Shown here piece after piece: positions 1 through 7,653 of a stretch of 64,000 nt of DNA (position 1 is its first letter; each line of letters starts with the position of its first letter). The position numbers and the translations under genes are program-made. This stretch comes from Scolanthus callimorphus. Lineage: Eukaryota > Cnidaria > Anthozoa > Actiniaria > Edwardsiidae. The stretch is taken from the NCBI GenBank assembly GCA_033964015.1, contig CM066915.1:4327575-4391574 (forward strand), given 5' to 3'. The notes under the pieces are model-generated. The model saw nothing but the letters and a program-made list of their open reading frames with translations, was not told the origin of the DNA and searched no databases.

Positions 1-219
1 CTTTTTATAGTTACAACCTCGCCAGTATTTGCTATTTTCATTCATTGACCCCATATTAGCGTTGAATAAGATTCGATTTCCTTTTCAAGAATTTTTTCTA
101 CATTCTGGCTCTAAAATCGGCTCTTTTTAAAATTTCAAAAATCCCCGACGTTTTTTTTTTAGAACACACTTAAGTCCACGGTAAAATGTTTTCAGGGATG
201 GAGCGGAAAGTTAAAACAT

Positions 220-1035
220 GTAAAAAGGAAAAACATAGTTTAAATGTTTGGTAAATACTATTCTTTTTCGATTTAGGTGGCTGTAGCACATAATTAAAAC
301 CCTTGCGGGACTTTATTCATGACTATTTCATATTTTCTCCCGAGCCACCTTTAAAGTAAAACGTATGCGATATTCTGTAACAACCACATTCCTGGATGCT
401 AATGAAAGGATATACGACTTAAAAGTGCATAAAAAAACAGATACGTACATTTTTTAATGACTTTATTTATCATTATTGTGTTTTTCTCCCGAGCCACCTT
501 AAAAGTAAATATTATGGGATTTCTTGTAATACCCACATTTCCTTCTAGCTAATGAAAGGATGCAAGCATAAAACTTGCAAAATAAACAGATAAGTACATT
601 TTTAATAAGCAACCTTACCGACAGCTGAAACTGAAATTATGGGATGCAGGGCGGATCACAGGTGGAGCCATGTGTCGATTTAATCTTTGGATAGTTCTTG
701 TTCTTTGTGGGAATTTTGGTGGTTCTAGCACGTAGATAATACCCTTGCGAGAATTTATTAATGGTTATTTTATTTTTTCTCCCGAGCCACCTTAAAAGTA
801 AAAATTATGGGATATTTTGTAACAACCATATTCCTCGGAGCTAATGGAAGGTTATACACATAAATGTTTTAAAATAGACATATATCTACATTTTTCAATG
901 AGCAACCTTACCCGCGTCTAAAACTGAAATTATGGGATGGATCCAGGGCGGACCCGGGTGGGGCAATATGTAATATTAATCTATGGGTGGTTAGCATTAT
1001 TTGTGCCAAATTTGGTAGCTTTGCCATACAATTGA
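220..1035. repeat. Degenerate tandem repeat, unit about 150-290 bp
   Basis: Three to four diverged copies share a block beginning TTTTCTCCCGAGCCACCTT (about 335, 482 and 775), followed by ATTATGGGAT and GCTAATGAAAGGAT. Two copies also share GCAACCTTACC and AACTGAAATTATGGGATG (about 603 and 902). The block is AT-rich and no coding potential was seen. Nothing was recognised in bases 1-219. Confidence 0.75.
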
Positions 1036-1080
1036 ACAATTCAGCAATTTTTCTGCACCAAGCGGCTGCACTAGCAAGGC

Positions 1081-1104
1081 GAAACTGAAACTGAAACTGA
1101 AACT
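1081..1104 (+). promoter_or_regulatory. Four perfect GAAACT hexamers (IRF/ISRE-like)
   Basis: GAAACT is repeated four times with no mismatch. Spaced GAAA cores of the form GAAANNGAAA are the classical binding pattern of interferon regulatory factors. The array lies about 510 bp upstream of the first long reading frame of the left module. Regulatory use is inference; a simple hexamer microsatellite is the alternative. Confidence 0.4.
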
Positions 1105-1452
1105 GGCGAAGTTACGAAGTCAGGTTCTCTTTCAAACGATAACAACGACGTTTTTGTCATTTACAGAGGGAGTCTTGTACAAACATTATTGAAGTGAAAC
1201 TGCATGTACGCCATATAACTTAAAGTATAAATATACATTAAGTTTTCTTTTTAATTTGTGGTAATTTTTTGCGTAAAGATATCTAGACTTTTAGTATCAA
1301 AGGGATGGCTACTTTTACTCAGAGAAAAATCCCGATATTTTACTAAATGTAAACTTTTGTAGGATATTTCCCCAAGAAAGTTCCAACTGCAGGTAATTCA
1401 CAGAGAAAAACAAAGAAAAAAAAAGAAAAAGGAGGAAAAAGAAAAAAATAAT

Positions 1453-1524
1453 CCACGGCCCCGAGTGAGTTCCGAACCTGGAGTACTTGCAGTCCGTCTA
1501 ACGCGCTACGCACTTGCGCCATCG
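1453..1524 (-). repeat. tRNA-like Pol III element (SINE-like or tRNA pseudogene)
   Basis: Read on the minus strand, TGGCGCAAGTGCG (plus 1509-1521) resembles an A box. GGTTCGGAAC (plus 1469-1478) resembles a B box at normal tRNA spacing. A run of seven T (plus 1442-1448) follows, as expected for a Pol III terminator. A full cloverleaf with a convincing anticodon stem was not found, so a tRNA-derived SINE fragment or decayed tRNA is more likely than a working tRNA gene. Confidence 0.45.
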
Positions 1525-1616
1525 AAACTTAGACGAAAACATAGAATGCGACATCCGCATAGAATGCGCGAGCAGGATGCGCAGTAGCAATTGTAGGCAC
1601 CGTCCTTAAGCAAGCC

Positions 1617-2267
1617 ATGCCCATGCACATTAGCAGTGCGGATAACATAGTCTTGTTTCTCAATTGTAAGGAAAAAAACCTTCTCCTTTATGCTCTCTAC
1701 GGGGATGACTACCATGCTGTCTCCTTTCCTTACACGGATTACATGACGTGCAACATTCTTAAGAATGAAGCACTCATTCTCAATATGAAGTGTTTGACAA
1801 AGGGCATAAACACTTTTCTGACAAAGCTTGAGGTCCTGCGTATGGAGAGAGTGAACGTGGAAGAAGAGAAAACATTGTTCATGGGCCAAGCAAAGAAATG
1901 GCATGCTCAGGAGATGTATTATGGGGGTCGTACGTTGTACCTGTTCCGTTTAGCGGATTACGTGGCGCGATGGCTTCTACGTCAAGGTGAAGCAGCTGAG
2001 ACAGAGTACTGTAAGAGAGTGAGAAAAGTGGCAGAAGGAGGATGTGAAGAAGAGATTAAGGACATTCCTTTTGTGGTAGCGGATTTGTGGAAAGAAGTGG
2101 TAAAGTTGGCCAAGACAGCGGTGTGTTACGTCGAGGATGAATTTGGTGGTATGACTGTGGAAGACGTTGATGGTAATATAAATGAGAAGACGTACGAGAT
2201 CCTTGAAATTGGAGAACAGTTTCAAAGCATGCTTGGAAGTGCATCCGAAGCGAAAGAGTCACTTTAA
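1617..2267 (+). CDS. Unrecognised protein, N-terminal part of a 525-codon frame (ORF A)
   Basis: A 216-residue frame starts at ATG 1617; a second in-frame ATG lies at residue 3. I do not recognise the family. The product is soluble-looking with no signal peptide or membrane segment, and is acidic and charged in its second half. It ends in TAA at 2265-2267. The same frame stays open immediately after that stop for another 308 codons (ORF B), so the two are probably parts of one protein separated by a nonsense mutation, a readthrough stop or an unrecognised splice. No obvious intron borders surround the stop. The GAAACT array lies upstream and the hairpin plus AATAAA lies after ORF B. Coding confidence rests on the length of the combined frame and its protein-like composition. 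Confidence 0.6.
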   Translation: MPMHISSADNIVLFLNCKEKNLLLYALYGDDYHAVSFPYTDYMTCNILKNEALILNMKCLTKGINTFLTKLEVLRMERVNVEEEKTLFMGQAKKWHAQEMYYGGRTLYLFRLADYVARWLLRQGEAAETEYCKRVRKVAEGGCEEEIKDIPFVVADLWKEVVKLAKTAVCYVEDEFGGMTVEDVDGNINEKTYEILEIGEQFQSMLGSASEAKESL

Positions 2268-3191
2268 AACCATTTGCGTAAATACAATCAGAGTTGGACG
2301 AAGAGTGGCGAGACTGTGATGAGTCAGTTGGTGACAGGGATCTTTTACGAGTGGTGTGATAATTTGGCGCAGCCCTTATGGAGAGAAGCGTACCAGAAAC
2401 GTCACGGCACTAATCCAGACTTGAGATCATGGCTCACCTACTTTAAGGGAGATGACAAAAATGTGTATTTGTGGAATGACTTCTCACCGGAGCTCCTAAA
2501 GCAACTGCAAAAGGCTATATCTCCATGCATGATTGTACCAGGCCTACTGAAAGAGTTACATCGATTGGGTTGTCGTGTTGTACGTAATACCATCTCAATT
2601 TGTCGCGCCGGTATGGACACGTTAACAGCGTTGATGTCCCAAGGGCATAACATGCTTCGTGTCAAGATGGAGGAATGGTACAAGATGGCAGGTTTAAGGC
2701 ACGAGAAGGAGGAGGAAAAGGTGAAAATACCGCATGCCGGCTTTTCCTTCGTGGGTGGGTTTACGCCGTCATCATCTCCATCCACCACCACCACCACCAC
2801 CACCACCACCACCACATCCTTTGGTGGATTTGCAACATCACCGCCCCACAAAAAGAAAGTGGAATGGAGTAAAGTGACCAAGGAGAACTGGGGACGATAC
2901 TTGTGCGAAGCTATGAAGGACGTGGTCTACGTGTATGATGATGTAGCAGGGGGATGGGGCAAGGGGTATACCATTCAAGCGCTGCGTATAACCCTGTTTT
3001 CAGTCACACCCCAGTATCAGCATCTGATCGTGGATACGCGCAAGGTGTTTGACAGTCAGTATACAGATCCACGCAAGGCATATCTCATGCGAAGGGATGG
3101 TACCTTCTGGAAGAACTTGTACACTCACGATGGACACCTCGTGGACAAAGAGTGGAGTGAATACATCTATCCTGTTGGGATGGACTTTTGA
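2268..3191 (+). CDS. Unrecognised protein, C-terminal continuation of ORF A (ORF B)
   Basis: This frame is in phase with ORF A and opens directly after its TAA. The first possible start is TTG at 2274; there is no nearby ATG, which argues that this is a continuation rather than a separate gene. It encodes about 305 residues: a tryptophan- and aromatic-rich first part, then a low-complexity linker near residues 160-190 (Ser/Pro followed by about 11 Thr, from a CAC/ACC microsatellite at about 2783-2816), then a second compact segment beginning near WSKVTKENWG. No catalytic motif or family signature was recognised. The 3' flank carries a hairpin (3203-3226) and an AATAAA signal (3341-3346), consistent with a plus-strand transcript ending here. 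Confidence 0.55.
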   Translation, partial: NHLRKYNQSWTKSGETVMSQLVTGIFYEWCDNLAQPLWREAYQKRHGTNPDLRSWLTYFKGDDKNVYLWNDFSPELLKQLQKAISPCMIVPGLLKELHRLGCRVVRNTISICRAGMDTLTALMSQGHNMLRVKMEEWYKMAGLRHEKEEEKVKIPHAGFSFVGGFTPSSSPSTTTTTTTTTTTSFGGFATSPPHKKKVEWSKVTKENWGRYLCEAMKDVVYVYDDVAGGWGKGYTIQALRITLFSVTPQYQHLIVDTRKVFDSQYTDPRKAYLMRRDGTFWKNLYTHDGHLVDKEWSEYIYPVGMDF

Positions 3192-3202
3192 AGACTCTTT
3201 TG

Positions 3203-3346
3203 AGGGGATACCCACCCATCTCCCCTTCTTCGAGATAAAAAAAACTGAACATTAGAGAGGCTTATTATTGTAAGGGGGAGGACTTATAAGTCCTACTTAT
3301 TTACCCCTTTTATTATGATGCTTTGCGTGCGCAAGAGTTCAATAAA
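3203..3346 (+). terminator. 3' UTR hairpin and polyadenylation signal after ORF B
   Basis: GGGGAT, ACCCACCC, ATCTCCCC forms a hairpin 12 bases after the ORF B stop. It is the same motif that recurs in the tandem repeats at 4321-4690. AATAAA follows at 3341-3346, with no gene between. Confidence 0.55.
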
Positions 3347-3380
3347 GACACATTGTTTAAAGTAACAACAACTTTGTTTC

Positions 3381-3412
3381 CAACAACAACAACAAACTAT
3401 GGAAAACAGTGT
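3381..3412 (+). repeat. Inverted copy of the RING gene leader and start codon
   Basis: CAACAACAACAACAAACT followed by ATGGAAAACAGTGT on the plus strand mirrors the 5' end of the minus-strand RING gene (leader CAACAACAACAAACT, then ATGGAGGACAGTGT, plus coordinates about 4145-4174). It opens a 41-codon frame (3399-3524) antisense to the RING gene's 3' end. It is probably a remnant of an inverted duplication rather than a gene. Confidence 0.55.
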
Positions 3413-3420
3413 AAAAAGAA

Positions 3421-4158
3421 TTAAATATTCTTATGGAAATTGTTCCATGGGTTTACATTTGGTGGTGAAGGTAAAAAATATGGGTCCTCATTATCCTGAC
3501 GTTCTTCAATGTGTTCAAGCCTAGCCTCAACCATTTCATTATCATCATCATCATCATCTAAATAGTCTATAAAGTCCCCCGCTTCAGGGTGATTTAGTTC
3601 CCACATGGGTTTCATCATACTATCATCAGAGTCCTGCTCTATGTAGGGGTTGATTAGGCGGGGATCATCATCAGCAGCAGCAGCAGTAAGAGCATCAGCA
3701 GCAGCAACAGCAGCAGCGTAATCATCGTTAAACCCAACAATGGGCACAAATTCCCGATCATTGCGTAGGCGTATAAGATCTTCAGCCGCCAGCGGTTCAT
3801 ACGACGCATCTATTGGTGCATTCAATGAATCATATAGTGCATGCACTACTCGGTGATCATCATCATCAGATTCTATGGTAGGCTGAGAGTTATTCAATGC
3901 TTCGTGGAGAGCATTCACTTGAGCTCTTAGGATCTCTAATTGTTCCGCCGTTATATCATAAGCAGCAGTAGTATCATCTATTTCTATTTTAGTTTCCCTC
4001 CTTGTTTGTTTTCCGCGGCAGTACGGGCAGGTAGGGTTGGTTCTCGGACATCTGGCATGCCACTGGCTCAAACATTGAAAATGGCACGGTGCTTTGCAAC
4101 ATTCTGTAATTTCTATGAGGTCTTCCCACTCTTCTTGACAAATAACACTGTCCTCCAT
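3421..4158 (-). CDS. RING-like zinc-finger protein with acidic low-complexity tail
   Basis: A 245-residue protein on the minus strand; ATG at 4158-4156 is chosen because it follows a CAA-rich leader and a TATA box about 56 bases upstream. Residues 4-48 resemble a RING domain: C7, C20/C21, H26, C29, then C44-P-Y-C47-R, with LSQW after the central Cys, as in E3 ubiquitin ligases. The usual first ligand is Ser4 instead of Cys, and the central cluster (CC-KAP-CHFQC) is irregular, so zinc site 1 may be altered. A likely helical segment follows, then Asp/Ala-rich low complexity (Ala runs near residues 150-175, Asp runs near 205-215). RING proteins of this size are common in DNA viruses and in hosts; the source cannot be settled here. 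It is transcribed away from the mirrored promoter region at 4216-4795. Confidence 0.65.
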   Translation of the reverse strand: MEDSVICQEEWEDLIEITECCKAPCHFQCLSQWHARCPRTNPTCPYCRGKQTRRETKIEIDDTTAAYDITAEQLEILRAQVNALHEALNNSQPTIESDDDDHRVVHALYDSLNAPIDASYEPLAAEDLIRLRNDREFVPIVGFNDDYAAAVAAADALTAAAADDDPRLINPYIEQDSDDSMMKPMWELNHPEAGDFIDYLDDDDDDNEMVEARLEHIEERQDNEDPYFLPSPPNVNPWNNFHKNI

Positions 4159-4264
4159 AGTTTGTTGTTGTTGGGGTCTCAACGGCCAACCGAAGGATCG
4201 ATGGCGCGCCGCTCTTTATATACACTATCTGAATGACGTCATCAAAAGACTGTACTCTGATTGG
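4156..4264 (-). promoter_or_regulatory. RING gene promoter: CCAAT box, CRE, TATA
   Basis: On the minus strand, in order: CCAAT (4264-4260), the full palindromic CRE TGACGTCA (4241-4234), TATATAAAG (4222-4214), a short leader with GGCGCGCC, then a CAA-rich leader ending at ATG 4158. The order and spacing fit a Pol II core promoter. Confidence 0.7.
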
Positions 4265-4795
4265 TGGATCCATGTTTAAAGGGCCTCTTCTGTTTCCTCG
4301 GTGGTAAGTTCCTATAAAATATGTGGGGGAGATACCCACCCCCCTCCTCCATAGGAATAGATTGTTGATCCATGTTTAGGGTTTCACAATTATAAAGATT
4401 ATGAGTGGGGAGATACCCACCCCCCTCCCCCTTTGGAATAAATTGTTGATCCATGTTTAGGGGTTTCACAATTATAAAGATTATGAGTGGGGGAGATACC
4501 CACCCCCCTCCCCCCTTTGGAATAAATTGTTGATCCATGTTTAGGGTTTCACAATTATAAAGATTAAGAGTGGGGGAGATACCCACCCCTCTCCCCCTCG
4601 TAGATTGTTGATCCATGTCTATAATGGTATATAGGAATATAAATATTAAGGGGGGTGTGGGGGAGATACCCACCCATCTCCCCCACATATTTTTTTAGGA
4701 ACTTACCACCGAGGAAACAGAAGAGGCCCTTTAAACATGGATCCACCAATCAGAGAACAGTATTTTGATGACGTCATTCAGATAGTGTATGTAGA
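4216..4795. repeat. Inverted repeat, arms about 115 bp, around tandem hairpins
   Basis: The left arm (about 4216-4337) and right arm (about 4668-4795) are near-identical inverted copies. Each carries CCAAT, TGACGTCA, GGATCCATGTTTAAAGGGCC and TTCCTCGGTGGTAAGTTCCT or their complements, with only a few mismatches. The centre holds the 4321-4690 tandem repeat. Promoter elements in both arms point outward. The arrangement resembles a divergent promoter and also the palindrome-plus-repeat layout of some viral replication origins; the latter is inference. Confidence 0.85.
4321..4690. repeat. Tandem repeat, unit about 83 bp, each with a G/C hairpin
   Basis: About four units. Each starts with GGGGGAGATACCCACCC and a C-rich partner, then TTGATCCATGTTTAGGG, TTTCACAATTATAAAGATTA. 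The last copy (4659-4684) is a perfect hairpin: GGGGGAGAT, loop ACCCACCC, ATCTCCCCC. Apparent glycine/proline-rich reading frames here are produced by the repeat. Confidence 0.85.
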
Positions 4796-4881
4796 TAGCG
4801 CTGAAGCCGATTATCTTCACTTTCGCAATAAGCTCTCGACACGCCAGTTTATACAAAAAGAAGAAGAAGAAGAGATATTTT
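4746..4881 (+). promoter_or_regulatory. Mirrored promoter copy facing the 77-residue ORF
   Basis: CCAAT (4746-4750) and TGACGTCA (4769-4776) sit at the same spacing as in the left arm. The position matching the TATA box has diverged (TATGTAGAT at about 4788-4796). The ATG at 4882 lies about 85 bases further on, after a GAAGAA-rich leader. Confidence 0.55.
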
Positions 4882-5115
4882 ATGGACAGTTTCTTAACGT
4901 CACTTGCAAAAGCATTCGGGACAGCACTTGGGACTACACTTGGTATTGGACTAGTGTTTTCAATAATATTCTTCAACAATATTGCAGCGCCTGCTGCACA
5001 CCCAATTCAAGATCAAGAATTTTCCAGTCTATTTTCGCAAGCAGCGGAATTAATTAATAATGATGACCACAGCCTACCCAACAACATGGAAAGCAAAGAA
5101 TCACTATTGCTTTGA
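4882..5115 (+). CDS. Small putative membrane protein, unrecognised
   Basis: A 77-residue frame starts at ATG 4882. Residues about 13-36 are hydrophobic and Gly/Thr/Ile-rich (a possible single membrane span or signal anchor); the rest is polar and acidic. I do not recognise it. It is the first ATG downstream of the right promoter arm, divergent from the RING gene. Its last 56 bases overlap, in another frame, the start of the transposase-type pseudogene (5060), so it could instead be part of that element's 5' region. Confidence 0.4.
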   Translation: MDSFLTSLAKAFGTALGTTLGIGLVFSIIFFNNIAAPAAHPIQDQEFSSLFSQAAELINNDDHSLPNNMESKESLLL

Positions 5116-7293
5116 CTGTGCCGTAGATACATTGATGGACTTCAAAGAGCAAAGATGACTGGCTGAAGATGATCACGGCACTTTTGTTAATAAAGGGCAT
5201 TCTGGAAGCATTCTTACTGTTGAAGACGGCGAAGTAACATTCTCTGAGAGAATGCCAAGAAGAAAAGAAGAAAGGCCACCTCTCGACGAAGGCCAGTATC
5301 TTGTCGTCACAACATACTAGACCCACGCAAAGTACAGAGATTTTAAGCGAAGAACAGTCGAAGTGACCAATCATAACGGCGAGTTGGAGCCTCACTCAAT
5401 GATACAATACTGTTTTGAAGACGATGAGCACCACGTTTCCCCGATGAAACATGGTAACAGGAAACATGGTAACAAGCGATTCTACCCAACAAGTCAAAGC
5501 ACTAGAGACAGTATTAACAAAAGAATTTGCTCTTCCGAGGTCCAAGTAAGATCTATGATACCGTTTTGAAGAAGACGTAGGTGGACTTATGTCAGTCAAA
5601 GCTTTGTCAGACCTTCCAGATATCAGACAAGTGAAGTATGCACGGAGCAAATTGAGAGAGAAGACGGACCGGGATGAGTTTGCAAGTTACCTGGAGAAGA
5701 GTAGAGACAGTCCGTGGATCCATAACGTCCAATGGACACCGTTTCCTCGAGCAGTGTTAGCAAGCAAAGGGAAATTAGAGGATGTAATTGTAAACTGTTG
5801 TAACCCAGAGAACTTTGGGATTTTCTCTATTGACACAACCTACAACGTAGGGGACTTTTATGTCACCAGTACAGTGTACCCGCACATGAAACTGAAGCAT
5901 CGCACATCAGGCACAAATCCATATCTTCCCGGTCCAGCCATGATCCACGTGAAGCAAGACGAGAGCCAGTTTGTCTACTTCGGGCACACACTCGTTGAAA
6001 AGAACCAGGGGCTAGATGGCATACTCTTTATGGGAATGGATCGCTGCAAACCACAAGAGAATGGCCTTAATCGTGTTTTCCATGTTGCCACTTTCCTGCC
6101 TTGTACAAAACATGTTGAAGACAACACAAATTCTAAACTATCAACCCTGAACCTCAGTGAGGACCTAAAAAGAGGCATCTTAAGAGACATCTTTGGAGAT
6201 GATAAGAGGAAGGAGAAGGGTTTGATAGACAACAACAGCCAAGAAGAGTTTGATTCCAAGTTGATTGATGTGCAACGAAGATGGGATGAAGAAGAAGAGC
6301 AACAGACAGGTGTTAAACCCAATTCTCTAAGTACTTTATCCAACATGTGGCTCTAAGCATGAAAGAAGGCATGTTAGCCTCTGTCCGAAAAGCAGCCGGC
6401 CTTGGTGACAGGTTTTACTACAACAACGCCTCTGAATCACTTCATCACCAGTACAAACTGCAAATTCAGCAGAATAGAGAAGACAGCGTTGCTTCTGGAA
6501 CTCCGAGCACAAAAAGCACCATGTTGCAAGCTACAGAGGAGTATGTCGTCATGTGCGAGAGAGCGGCAAGGAATGTTGAACGGGCAATAATTGATGAAGG
6601 CCCTTTACAAACTTTCCCCAGAATACGAACACTTGAAGAAGACGCCAGAGGAATGGGTAAGGAGGATGACAGATAAAGAAAAGAAAGCACATCTTGCGAA
6701 AATCAGTCCTCTTATCGCAACAAATGATGATTTTGCTGAGTCCAGTGATATGCCTGGTTACGAGGAGAGCGATATTCTGGGGAGTTTTGAAGAGACTGGT
6801 CTTCCAGACATGTTCAGAGCGCCATGGAAGAATGCAGAATCCATTGTTAAAGCAAATGGCATTAGTCAAGCACCGGGGCATAAAACCAACAAAGTTGTCA
6901 TGTCCAATACTAGTGACGCGATTCACTTCTGGAACACGCTATAAATACCTGGCGAACAAACATCACGCGTCAAATTCGCCCAGACGTTCCAGCCGGGGCT
7001 GGCAAAAAGGAGAACGAGAAGAGGAAAGGTAAAAGAGTCAGGAATAGAGTAGCCGAGGAACGTTCAACGATTGGCTTCACCGAGAGTGTACCGTTAGGGG
7101 TTCCATCCGTTAGACCTGAACGCTACGAACTCGTGTTCCTGAAGGACACCAGAGCGTTGACATGTTATGGATGTGGTGGGCGGGTAAGACACAATCTTAA
7201 ATACATATAATATGGAGAGCCGATTTCACATGAGTGTGATAAACCAAACGCACCATAAATACAAAAATTCTGAAAAACGTGTAGGAGTAAACG

Positions 7294-7582
7294 TGTTTCG
7301 TCCTACGAAAGCAATTTCTGACGTTTTTAATAAGCGCACGTTATATGACGTAATAGACGCCAATTAGAGAGAAAAACTATCATCTTCGCTAGTCGCGGAT
7401 CCGTTCCACAGACACCAATGGGTAAGCTGTAACTTTTGTTTTATTCTGTTCTATTTCTTCACTCCCCTTACGAATTGTAATCTATTCACAGCTTTCGAAT
7501 AACACTTCTACCTGTATGAAACGTGGCAATAAACCATGCAGTGTAAAACATTTGAAACCTTGGTGATGCGGCTAGCGTAACA
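7294..7582 (+). repeat. 5' LTR of element 1 (289 bp)
   Basis: Begins TGTTTCGTCC and ends GCGTAACA. It contains AATAAA (in GGCAATAAACC) as the likely R-region signal. The duplicated target AAACG lies immediately to the left. Confidence 0.95.
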
Positions 7583-7653
7583 TTCGAAAGCCAGTTGAAA
7601 GTCAAGTCGAAAACCGAGTCACATCGGGGACGTCAACAGACGGCATTATCAAA

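Noticed and set aside
1506..1904. Minus-strand 132-codon frame
   Set aside because: Antisense to ORF A and crossing the tRNA-like element; low-quality Cys/Phe-rich composition.
4200..4214. Adjacent GGCGCGCC and nearby ATCGAT suggesting a cloning vector joint
   Set aside because: Surrounding sequence is natural promoter and leader; no vector sequence is present. Treated as chance restriction sites.
4242..4749. Minus-strand frames with Gly/Pro-rich repeats
   Set aside because: They are translations of the 83-bp hairpin tandem repeat and overlap the promoter arms.
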